Shown: piece after piece, positions 10,288 to 23,800 of the stretch
How the letters are laid out: every line of letters begins with the position of its first letter
Numbering within the stretch: the first letter of the stretch is position 1
Source of the DNA: Cystobasidium ongulense
Taxonomy: Eukaryota; Basidiomycota; Cystobasidiomycetes; Cystobasidiales; Cystobasidiaceae
NCBI GenBank assembly: GCA_022835595.1
Contig: BQUP01000009.1
Coordinates: 124,001-188,000, forward strand
Direction of reading: 5' to 3'
Length of the DNA: 64,000 bases
Made by a program: the position numbers and the translations under genes
Notes under the pieces: generated by a model
Database searches by the model: none
Told to the model about the DNA's origin: nothing
Seen by the model: only the letters and a program-made list of their open reading frames with translations

Positions 10288-13200
10288 ATGCAGCAGCAGT
10301 ACCTCACGTCCCCAATCCTCCCACCCGCTGCCAACGAGCACGGACTGAGCAGAACGGCCGTCGCAGCCACTCTAGAGTATGCTCTACACTGTTACATGCA
10401 CATATGTGCACTACTGACACGCTACTCCGTCCCCTCTGCCTGTCTCGGTCTGGTCCTATCCTCGTCATCACGCATCTCTACCTTTACTTTTCAAAGTCAC
10501 GTGCCTGTTATTCCATGCGTCGACGATCCTTATCCACATCTCGACGATGAGTACCTCGACGAACATCACCCGGATCAAGACTCGACATGCCTTCACAACG
10601 AGGAAGATGTCAGTGAAGCAGTCGTCGACGAGTCCGTCATCATAACAAAGTGAGAAGCCTTTCTTTAATTATTCCTTATCCATCTTGTTCATTCATTTTG
10701 CCATTTCGAACTCATATACAGTGTGCGAGCTATTTCCCCGCAGCTTCGCAGCCGTAAGAACGAAGCTGGTCCCGTCGCTGATGCTCTAAACGCTTGCGAA
10801 GCAGCAGCAACTGCTCGAGCGCTTGAGTCTTCAGATTGGTTAATAGCCAAAATCACGACATCGGCCACGAGCTTGGCTTTTTTGACATTTAGGGATGCAC
10901 TAGTCAAGCAATTGACTTGTTTCAATCGCCAGTTTCCGGTCATCCTTCCTCAAATTTCTTACGGCCAAGTCGAAGGTTTGGACTGGAAAACGGTCTACCG
11001 TACTTTCTATCAGAAAGCATCCCCCTACATCCCACTGGCCTTCAAGTCATTCGCCGTAACCCGCTCCGATCCGTCATTACCAAAGCCAACGAGCCTTGGA
11101 AATGCTTGGTCTGCGATAGCATCCAGGCTTGCTTATACGGCTCCAAAACGCATACATGGCTACTCGCACAAGGATATTAACACGTATGCTATGATCGAAG
11201 GAGTTCATTGGAAAAAGTAGGTTTCTTCATACGCACGTGTTTTACGCACTCATTAATGCGCTATCGTCTTCTTGTGATGGTGCAGGCTTACCTAGCGAAA
11301 AGGTGGCATACTTACAATCCGACGAATATGCCAGAGCGTCAAAGGACAGGAACCGCACACCTGGGGAGTGTTTAGCCGCTACCAGAGTCCAAGCCACCCT
11401 TGATGTCGTGCCCTTGCGAAAGCGTCGACTCGACGACGCCGAGAAGGTATGGGTCTGTCTCATCCACCCGGACGCTCCAAATGTCATTACTGCGAGATCG
11501 CACACGGTTGCCTTCCCCGGGCAACAGCTCAATCAGCATCTAAGACAGACTTGGATAAATAGGATCAGGCCACTGCACCGGCTCTTATTGTACACTCTCC
11601 TTCCCGCTGTGCCGACAGTAGTGCGACTTCCTCAACACGCTCCACCTGCAAATCTAGGCGATGTATATTCCATTCTCGAGGACGCAGGGATATTTAATCG
11701 CTGGCAAGATGTACTCTCCGATGGCCGTCTGGCTGGACCAGTGCTACCATTCCTTAGAACGTTGGTAGAATGCATAGACATGAGAATCTCAATGAAGATG
11801 GCGCTCTTGTGAGAAAGCATTTTGACGAAGCCGGCTTGCCTCGAGTTCCGGATGAATGTGTCGCCGCCGTCGCTCAAGCTGTAGTCTTTGTTGAAGCAGC
11901 GGATTCCCATGTCAGGTCGGAGCCAAAGGAAGAGCAGTATGAGCGCTCAAAGTTGGAAGATCTTCTTGGCATCCTCACGCGTTTCGTCGAGTCGCCTCGT
12001 TCGTTCTCAGAGAGCACATGAAGCTGTCAGCAGTCGATAAAGACTTCTTAAGCTTAGACGATAAAATTCCTATCCCGCTGGAAAAAGCGCAAACCCCCGA
12101 AAAGGTTTCGATGCGAGGGTAAGTCATTGTCACTGATACCTACTCGCCTGACAGCTGAACCATCGCTCAATCAATCACATAGCTTTTACAAAGACGTGTT
12201 CAAAACTCCAAAGTCAGCCGCAAGATCGCCTGTGCACCTAAGAGCTTTAGAACAATGCGAGCAGATAGCTGCAAGAGGATCTATGCTATACTACACGTAT
12301 GGCAAAACCTCATCAAAACCTGCCCAGTAAGCAAAACTACCGATAAGGAAAGGTTTACTCCATCAATCTTGAAGATGCTTCGAAAGAAGACACGAGAGAT
12401 CCTCGCAGACCCCATCTATATATGCTGCTTCACCGTCGGGTATATCAACCCGTACAATTCCAATGTTGTCGCATCATGTAAGGGAGTAGCTGCGCGCTAC
12501 GTCGCTATCACTACACTGCCTACGAAAAATAAATTGCAAACAGAGATGGTCACATTGAGATGGGAAAGCATGCTTGACTTCGTTATTCGCAGTCTTATCG
12601 TCCCAAGAGGTGGTATGTATTCCTTCAATGACAATGATGTCATCTCCGTGTATTTCGAGCAAGTCTAGATGATTCTTGCTTTCTTTACAAGAACAAAGAG
12701 CTGAAATACAAAGCTCACCGGCTATAGGAGAGGATCCCATCAGCGTGGCTGGTAGAGGAAACCCCTATGCCAAGAGAGAGATATGGGCTACCTTCTTGCC
12801 GCGACTGTTCCGCAGTCATGCTGAACCGCTAGACCCCAAGCGTAGAAAGACGATGCTCATCTCGCCTCACGCTACGCTACGCGCAAAGGTAAATCAGCTG
12901 ACTTGCACCTGCTTAGAGCACACCACACTCGCTAATATCACAATTGCTTTCAGGTGGAGAAGTAGTGCATATTGACCGCATGCTTATCCGAACAGACAGA
13001 TACTCAGTTCAACTGTGCTATTCTTTGGCCGAGCATAATCCAGCTCATCTCCTGCAACGTAAGTGTTTAGCGATCTCGCAGTCAATTTAACTAGTGCTCA
13101 TACTATTTGATAGGACGCATTCCAATGGTTACAAGGATCAGCATTACTGCTCTATTAGAGCCAAGAAGAAATGGAGAGCCACACAGTATTGCTCGGAACG

Positions 13201-13512
13201 CAGGCCTCTGCCGAGAGTGAGCAAATCCTAAGAATAATTTGCGTTTCTTGGGCTGACCCTTTCATGCATCAAACAGACTTGCCGATGGTGAACAAGAAAT
13301 TTATGAGCGGGCCAGGGCCAAGGTACATCACATTGTGGGCAGGAGAGGTGACGATATTGGCATGGGCTCGGGATCCCGAAAGCATCTCGTCCTCGTTCCT
13401 TAAGGCAGGCATATTATGTGTGGGTCACTCGTTGATTATCCAAGAAGCTGCAGTTTCATTTTGCGTGAAGATAGACTGCAGTAATACCTACATATTACTC
13501 CTGCGAAGGTAG
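10288..13512 (+). CDS. Unassigned multi-exon protein-coding locus
   Basis: I do not recognise this protein. Exon 1, 10288-10649, opens MQQQYLTSPILPP and has an acidic end. It joins in frame across a GTGAGA..ACAG intron to exon 2, 10722-11216, containing SSDWLIAKITTSATSLAFL and EGLDWKTVYRTFYQKA. Exon 3 (11296-11710) fits through an AG at 11294-11295. Exon 4 starts at 11758 (HENLNEDGALVRKHFDEAG). Further exons near 12180-12330, 12360-12480 and 12600-12720 are bounded by good splice sites, and a stretch near 12955-13060 reads EVVHIDRMLIRTDRYS. A frame change near 11990-12010 is not resolved: either a weak intron or a lesion. The final open frame ends at 13510-13512. It could be two genes. No known domain, signal peptide or clear membrane segment is seen. 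Confidence 0.5.
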
Positions 13513-14268
13513 CGTAGACCACGATATAAAGAAGTGTCATCTTGCGGATTGTTTTCGCCTTTAGTCCATAGCCATTGATCTGCTACGCCAGATGTTGAGG
13601 AGAAAGCGGGCAATTTGAGGAAGAAGCTTGAAGTACCCATTAGTCGACACAGCTCCTACTAACGAGTATGGTAATGATGCTGGTCTCCCTGACGACGTTC
13701 CTCGTCTGACAACACCATCCTGACTTCCGTTCAGCAGGTCTTTCTTTTTTTTTGAGGCCAATCTCGCTATCCTACCCATCGGGAAAGATTTCATCCTCTT
13801 CTCGAAAAGTTTACTCACAAAGCTGTCAATCGAAACGCAGTGCTAGACAGTAGTGAAGACGGTCACGACAGACGACGAGTTTCCTCGCATTAGAAAGCAG
13901 TCTTTCGCAGAAGCGGTTGGGAGAGAAGGAGGGACCGAGAAATACTTCAGCAGCTAAGAGCAGGATGCACTCAGGTGCCCGCGGCAGGTGCAGGGGGCAC
14001 CGTGCAGGTACTATCAGTTTGCCCTCCGGGTGAAGACGACTTCAGTCGATGCGAACGGCGCAAACAGCTTTCGAGCTCATAGCAATCATCTATCTTCATT
14101 TCACACTTGAGAGAAAGGGTAGTTGGTAGATAGGCGGTACGCCTGTTTGTTTTATTGGCTTGTGAGTAGATGACATGAGGGGGATAGCGACAAGTTTCGA
14201 AACAAAACGTTTAAGGGAATCTAAGCATTCACGATGAGAAAATACAGAGATTTTTAACGCCTTGTTAT
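13513..14268. other. Convergent intergenic region, no gene seen
   Basis: About 755 bp lie between the end of the unassigned locus and the ATP2 stop. There is a T-rich tract at about 13740-13755 on the plus strand. A minus-strand open frame at 13561-13818 has no motif and is not called. The interval probably holds two 3' untranslated regions. Confidence 0.4.
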
Positions 14269-16739
<2,471 letters not shown>

Positions 16740-17733
16740 GGTGTGAATATGCTGTTGCGAGGACTGGGTTGTGCTGTTGTTGGTGGGGTGGGTGTTGTTG
16801 TCCGGGTGGTGGATGAACACTGAGTCGGAGGGAAGAAAGAAAGAAGAGGAAGAAGTTCGCAGGCGTGAGCGAAGTGCGGCGACGAGTGGGTGGCATCGGA
16901 AGCAAGGCATCGAGCATGGCGAGTGTAGTGAATACTGTGTAGACCAATGGTATTACTACTGCCTGCTTGCTTCACTCTCCACTCCCTCTGTGCACTCAGC
17001 TTTCCATCACTCCATCCACCTTCTTCCCAATCATGATCGTGAACCACCCGCTCAACTTTTGGACGACGCAGTCAGCTATGCTTACCTTTGGCTCTACACT
17101 GATGCAAGCGTATGCAAGTATGCTGCTACTGTACTTGTAGTTGATAATACTCCTCGTCAAGCTCTTGTGCCCTTGCCATTCACGCTGCTTGAATGCCGAG
17201 AAGCGGTCCCCATCTGATTGTCTCAGGCACCTAGGGTATCGAGCAGCTAACTCACACTGATGCTATGAATACATGATAGTCACACAAACTAGTACAGGAG
17301 GATTGTAATCCACACGCAGTCGCTTGCTCTGACAAACTATTGAAACACCGGGCAGCGCTATTCCGCGAACCCATCAGTCGAGAAAGCTACAGTCGATAAA
17401 GCATCCTCCTGTATTGTATGTAGAGAAAGCAACTACCAAAGTGCCTCATCTCATTCCTCCTACTCCAACTCGGCCTTAACACTGCACAACTCCCTCGACA
17501 AGGCTTTGCTTTCAATGCTTGCCATCCTGTCACGTGTTTTGGAAGTACGCGTGCTTTACGTCTCCGTAGTCTGCTGGCTGCTCAATCTATATACTCTGCC
17601 TACACAGCGGTCCAATGCTTATACGACTTGCACCACTATAATGATAGAGCAGCCTTCAACTCGCCTCTGTCTTTCTTGCTGTCTGCTCCCATCGCCACTC
17701 TCGCAGCTTGTCTGCAATCCAACCGACCGACAA
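16740..17733. promoter_or_regulatory. Divergent intergenic region
   Basis: About 1 kb separates ATP2 from the next plus-strand gene. It carries a purine-rich stretch near 16826-16860 (pyrimidine-rich on the ATP2 sense strand, as often seen near fungal transcription starts). Open frames on both strands have no recognisable content. Confidence 0.45.
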
Positions 17734-19176
17734 CAATGCTCGCCTCGCCCGTCTCTCCAAGCGTCAGTCTAGGCAGTCGCACACACACCTCCAGCAGGAG
17801 CAGCAATAGCAACGGCAACAGTAATCAATCAAGTCCAAATGGGACATACGCTTCACCTCGTCATCCAGCTTACCTGCCATCAACGAGTCCGCACAATCCA
17901 AATCAGACATCTCCATCACAACATTCAATAACTTCAACAAGTAGCGCAGCTCCGAGTCAAACGACATCAAATTACTCTAAATACACTACTAATTCACAAA
18001 TTGATAGAGTTAATGATGTACTTGTGGATAAAGTATCAAGACTGCATGCTCCGTTGCCTTCTCACGGAGTGAAGGAGGACAATGAGAAGGGTGTCGCGCT
18101 GAAGAGATTGATTGCTTTCTTGGATGGTGACGAGGATACGCTTCAGCAAGAAGGAGGACAGAAAGTGCAGCAAGAGAGGGAGCATGAGAGACGTGCTCAA
18201 CAGCATGTAGCTGGGCCGTCGCATGCTCGTCAAAAGCATGTAAGCGAATACAGGCCGATCAGTTGTGTGAATACAATGTATGCTGATTATCCAATCTCTC
18301 GCATTGTATACAATTTAGGACGCTCAAGACCCTTCTCGGTCAATTTACACATCTCAAGAACATTCAACATCGCAATCTCATCCCTCAACACCACCTTCCA
18401 CACATCGTCAAAGTGTCTACCCAAACATGCCTAACGAAATACAAAGAGACCATACCCCACGCTCATCTAGCTCTCAGGCGCATTTACATCCCTCGCATGG
18501 TAGAGCGGGACATCAAGCTCCTTTACAGACGTACTATCAGCCTTCACAACCTACACAGCACGGTACCAGAAGGTCAAGGTCGCCTGATGTACGCCATAGA
18601 TCACGTGCGGAAAACACGAATGAACCCCAACCACCCTCACAATCTGTCTTATTATCAACTCAAACGCAGTTGGAGAGGTTAAAGAGTGAAGTAGCACACC
18701 TAGATGAATTAGTGAATCGTCTCAAATCACAACATATACCCCTCGATCAAGCGCAACCTCCGTCGACTAATCATAACGATGGACAGACATATCAAATCCA
18801 ACATCAACAAAATTTGAACGAGCATGAACAAGACAATGAAGCAGCTATGAAAGCAGCTGAAGAAGCGGATCATATAAGACGGACAAGAGAATATGAATCT
18901 TCACCAGCTTCGCAAAATGATCTACTACGATTAGTACGACACTTGGATTCATTAGTATGGATGCGTATACCCCATACCTATACCGAAGGAGCAGAAGTGA
19001 GAAAGGGAAATCAGCATGAAAAGATAGGGAATGGAATCTCAATCGGTAAAGGGACCAGAAATGATGATATTATCTTCACAAAAGGTAATTTAGATCATCT
19101 TGCTAGGAGGATGGGAGCTTGGGAGAATATAGTAAGGCGGAAACAAGAGGAGGCAAGGTACAATTACGGTACTTGA
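17734..19176 (+). CDS. Ser/Pro-rich protein with C-terminal coiled coil, function unknown
   Basis: The chosen start at 17734 gives MLASPVSPSVSLGSR; a longer in-frame start at 17628 cannot be excluded. Exon 1 is low in complexity (Ser, Asn, Thr, Pro) and ends RQKH at a GTAAGC donor near 18240. The next exon begins DAQDPSRSIYTSQEHS after an AG just upstream of 18320 and stays open to the stop at 19174-19176. A heptad-like stretch, STQTQLERLKSEVAHLDELV, around 18655-18720 suggests a coiled coil. The C-terminal part (NDLLRLVRHLDSLVWMRIP .. LARRMGAWENIVRRKQEEA) is predicted helical and probably the conserved part. I do not recognise the family. It lies divergently from ATP2 and convergently with the MAPEG-like gene. 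Confidence 0.7.
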
Positions 19177-19726
19177 TTCCTTTCTGATTAGTGCAATGGT
19201 GTCCTGAATCACCGTATCATCATTCCTGCGCCTTAGATGCCATTCGCAAAGGCCAAAAAGGGCAATTCTACCTGGATAGGCCTTCAGGCGATACTACATT
19301 CTGTTGGAGTCTGCTAGTCTCCTCAAGCTGTGGCTATTTGTCATAACTCTGCACAGAAGGAAGCGGCATGCAAGTGGGAGACGTATCAGTCGCATAATTG
19401 GGCATCTTAGATATTTATTCAGCTTCAAACAAAGTCCTGGGTCGGATCGCGGCGCATCCACACCTCTATGATTGCATTCAACTCCAGATGGAATGGAGAC
19501 GCTCCAAGCGTATATGGCATTGAGGAGAGAGCGTTAATCTATCTATTCAACACCTTTCCAGTAGTATACAAAGCGTAAAAGCAAGTAAAGTTACCAGCCC
19601 ACCAAGCCAATGAGCGGAAGTAGGATAATTTATGATCAGTAATGTGAATATATAGATATGCGTAGATAGCTCTTGATAGCGTGTATGCTAGGCATAGTTT
19701 ATTAATGAATGGATTGGGTAGACCTG
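19177..19726. other. Convergent intergenic region, no gene seen
   Basis: About 550 bp between two stop codons. It is moderately AT-rich around 19600-19720. No open frame of note and no RNA gene was recognised. Confidence 0.4.
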
Positions 19727-20388
19727 CTAGTTGAGCGAAGCCCTATGTTTCCACAGGAACAGCACATATGCAATACCGTCAATTAGCTGGATAAAGTCAG
19801 GTTCGCGAAGGAAGAAAGAGGAAACGCACGGCTGCGAACCAGAAGAAAGGCAAATTCGCCATGGTATTTTGGTGTGCTGCTTCACGTCTGTAGAGTTTAT
19901 CTAGCTGAGCTTGTGTTATTTTACCCTTTTCCACGAGTCTCTTTCCGTATTTGTCTAGATCTTGAGTTGGCTGTAGACGAAATGATTCGAGTCAACAGAG
20001 TGTCATTTCGAAAGAGTGTTGTGTTTGAGTAGTGAACGATGATCTACCTGTACATTGTGGTCGATGCCTAGTCGAATCGAAAGCAATGACACACTCGTGA
20101 TCAGCTCAAATCCGCCACTCCTCTTGAGCAGAGGGAGGAAGGATAAATCTAACACACCCATGACGGTCTTTGGCCCTCTAGTCGATAGGACGCCATATCC
20201 GAATATGAACTGGCCAATTGCGAAATGGGGGAGGTAGGTTGATGCTCCTGGAGCGAAGAGGGCGGCCCTGCGAGCAAGACGGAGATCAGATCCAGTCTTC
20301 GGTGCTGTAATGGGCTGTCCTTACATTGGGAGAAGTGTGATGTGAATGTGATTGTAATTCTGTCTAGCTTGTATGCAGGAAAGAGCAA
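19727..20388 (-). CDS. MAPEG-like membrane protein (5' end uncertain)
   Basis: Three exons are clear. One reads KLDRITITFTSHFSQ and ends at a GTAAGG donor near 20322. The next reads WAALFAPGASTYLPHFAIG and FELITSVSLLSIRLGIDHNVQ. The third reads PTQDLDKYGKRLVEKGKI followed by REAAHQNTMANLPFFWFAA. The last exon, LIDGIAYVLFLWKHRASLN, ends at the TAG 19727-19729. The pattern of a basic loop and then AAHQNTMxNLPFF before a hydrophobic helix is that of fungal MAPEG-superfamily proteins. I could not find an in-frame ATG: the frame upstream of KLDRI meets a stop near 20425 without one, so a small 5' exon or another start must exist. Function is inferred only: membrane-bound glutathione or eicosanoid-type metabolism. 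Confidence 0.65.
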
Positions 20389-20870
20389 GAAGGAGCAAGA
20401 AAGGCGGCTACTTTTCTCCCGTCATTCTTTCCCTCGCACACCCAAGGATGGAAAGCTGCTGAGTCATCCGATCATTTCACCGGCGAACCTGCTTACAAAG
20501 CCACCTCCCCCAAATGCCGGTCCGCTCTGTCCGGCCTTTCTCGTTCTTTGCAAGTCGCCAACAAAAGAAGAAGCTTCAGGCTCTCAACAATAGCGGAACA
20601 AGGCGATAGGGAAGCAATAATGGGCACACTTGGCTGCAGTGATTCTGATGGAGTTTGCTGGAAGGACGCTGACGAGGCCTGCTTGCCTGACTACCGTTCC
20701 ATTCATATCCAGTCTTCTCTTTGGGCAGGTTGATCCATCAAGCACAGGTCCATAGCGTGCTGTAGCTGGATTATCATTCAACGTGCGTGACAGCTGGTGG
20801 TCAAGACACGCACGCTCCGAGGTCTTCTCTTCCTGCTTAGTAGTTTGCTCACTCCAGATTACAGTGCGAG
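20389..20870. promoter_or_regulatory. Divergent intergenic region
   Basis: This region of about 480 bp precedes the STE6-like gene and presumably also holds the promoter and perhaps the missing first exon of the minus-strand MAPEG-like gene. No separate gene is seen. Confidence 0.4.
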
Positions 20871-23800
20871 ATGGCCTCTTCACCTTCCAGCTTCAACGAC
20901 GACGATGCCGACACTGGGTCCTTTTCGCCTCGAAGACAGCCTTACCACCTTCCCACTCGAGTAATCTCGCCTCCGCCATCCAGGTCCAACACAATCACCA
21001 GAGAAGCTCCACGCACACCTCCATCCCAGCATGCTGCGTACAACAACCCCAATCTCCTCACCCCTCCTCCACCGCATACTTCCTCACCTTCGCCACGCCG
21101 AAATACTCCAGGGCATGTGTACCGCAATCACGTGCAGCAGCAATCACCTTCTTCAAGATGGGCAGACGAGTCGCCCGCAGAAGACAATCCCACAGCACTC
21201 GAAATGGCAGTACGCTTCCCGCTGCCCCCTTCGTCTGCTGGATCTCCCACGCCCCGCTCAAATAGACAATACCTCTCTCCCCATCCTGACGACTCCATGC
21301 CAATGTATACGAGCCCTCAGTTTCCCAATACTGGCTCTCCATCCTTCCATACCCCTTTACAGGATATACATGCATCGCCTGGACGTACCGGTCAGTCTTT
21401 AGCTAGGGTCCCGTCTCCCAAACCCCTGTACCTTCCAGCTTCCAACTACAATGGTACCAACCCACCATCGGAATCGCAGGCTCTCCCAAGAGGCTCCCCT
21501 CAGCTTGCCAGGCCCATACAATCTTATTCTCCTTACACGCCTCAACAGTACGCCGGCAACCATCTCTTGCCTTCTGCTATGCCGGCCCCAAATACCGACG
21601 ATCCATTCAATGAGAATAAGCTACAATCTTCTTCATTCTCACCTCCGAATACAGAAGATACAGAGAACACTTTCCCTCCTACATCACCAAATGATTCGCT
21701 CGACAGCGAAAAGGGATCCGGAAAGGAAAATAAGAAGGATAAGAAAGCAAAAGGTCCAACACCATTATTCAAACCTTCAATGGCTCTACTATTCAGTTTA
21801 TCAAATAGAAGAGATAAACTGACAATCCTGTTACCAGCTATGATATTCTCATTAGCAGCAGGAGTCGTACCTCCAATAATGACATTCGTACTAGGTGATG
21901 CCTTCGATAAATTTACAACGTATCAAAAAGCTCTATCTTATCAAAATACATTGCCGCCAAGCTTGAAAGATATGTCCGAAGCGAATACAGCTCTCAAGAA
22001 TGGAATGATCAGAGTCGCTATTGAATTAATCGTGTTAGGTGTATTCGCTGTAGTCCTTACCACTGCCGCTTTATGGCTTTGGGTATGGCACGGCGAGAGA
22101 GTAGCAAAAAGATTAAGGTACAAGATGTATGCTGGCGTTATTGCGAAACCTATGGCTTGGTTTGATCTTGGCATGGGCAAGCGAATTGGAGAATCAGCTG
22201 GTACAGGAGATGAGGATGATATAGTTGGGGAGAACGAATCAAGTGGAGGCCTGATTGGTCGTTTTACCAGGTGAGAGCTTGACTTGCGCCTGCAGTCATG
22301 TCAGAGTTGTAGCTATTGCTGACTTGGTCGTTTCTCTGGCCATGAATAGGGAAATTGACGATGTTCGAATGGCACTCTCGGCGGCAACTGGAAAACTCGT
22401 AACCTCTCTCTGCACAATAATAGCTGGTCTCATAGTTGCCTTCTGGCACTCGTGGCAGCTCACTCTAGTCATCATGGCCGCCATGCCGTTGGTCATCATC
22501 GTTACCGTCATCTCCGAAGGCATGGTTGCACCTCTGCTCACAGCTGAGCGAAACACGAGTGCCGCAATAGCAGCCAAAGTAGAGCGTGTCACAGGCTCAA
22601 TCACAACCGTCAAAGCATTCAATGCAGAACAAACAGAAATAGATCAATTCACACCATTAGCTAAAAGGGAACAAACGATATATAATAAAATTGTTATGCT
22701 TTGGGGTTTTAGATCAGGTTCAACTCAATTCTTACTTTTATCTATGTTTATAGCTGGTTTTTGGTTTGGCAATTATTTAGTTATCAAAGGTAAAGCTACT
22801 TCAGGTGATGTTACAATTGTTTTTTGGTCTACTTTATTATCTAGTTCAAATTTAGAAATAATCATACCTATTTTAAACCAAATTGAAAAAGCTAAGATCG
22901 CTATGGCAGCTTTATTAGAAACTGCCGCTCCTTCAGATTCTCTTGAAGGTGATTCAAGACCTACTTCGAATGCGGATTCTATGAAAACTGCAGTCGATAA
23001 GATGCAAATTACCCATATTATCGGTAATCTTGATAGTGATAGTCCTCCTCTTTCTCCCACTGCTCCTTCATACATACCTGTTCAACCCGAAAACAAACGA
23101 GGCAGACATCTACGCTCGACCAACAAAAGCAAGAAACCCATCAGAGATATCAAGAAGATTCATCCTTCGAAATTCTCCGGCGAACTCGCTCTGCACAATG
23201 TTACCTTTCACTATCCTTCTCGACCCGCACCTGCTGCTCCAGCATTAAAGAAAGTGACAATGTTTTTACCTGCAAAAGACACTACCTTTATAGTTGGAGG
23301 AAGTGGAAGTGGTAAATCAACTATCGGTTCTTTACTTCTTCGCTTGTATAAACCTGTAAACGGTCGAATCGAAGCAGACGAGCAAGGTATAGAATGGTTA
23401 GATGAACATTGGTTACGAAGTCATATAGGAATGGTTAGTCAAGGTGCATCTGTTATTTTTGATGGTACAGTACATGAAAACGTAGCTTTAGGCATCGTTG
23501 GTCAAATTGGAAGTAAGAAAAGAAGACCTGAAGACGTTAGTCGAGCAGAAGTCATTCAAGCTTGCAAAGTCGCTTTGTTCCATGAATTCGTAAAGGAATT
23601 ACCCGATGGTTATGATACTATCCTAAGTGGTGAAAAGGGAGCTAGTCTGTCTGGAGGTCAACGTCAGCGTTTAGCTTTGGCACGTGCCTACTTGAAAGAC
23701 CCGACTGTGTTGATCTTAGGTAAGTCTGTCATATCAGAAGACGCAATTGATGCCCATGCTGAATGACTTTGTCAAATCAAACAGATGAAGCAACTTCTGC

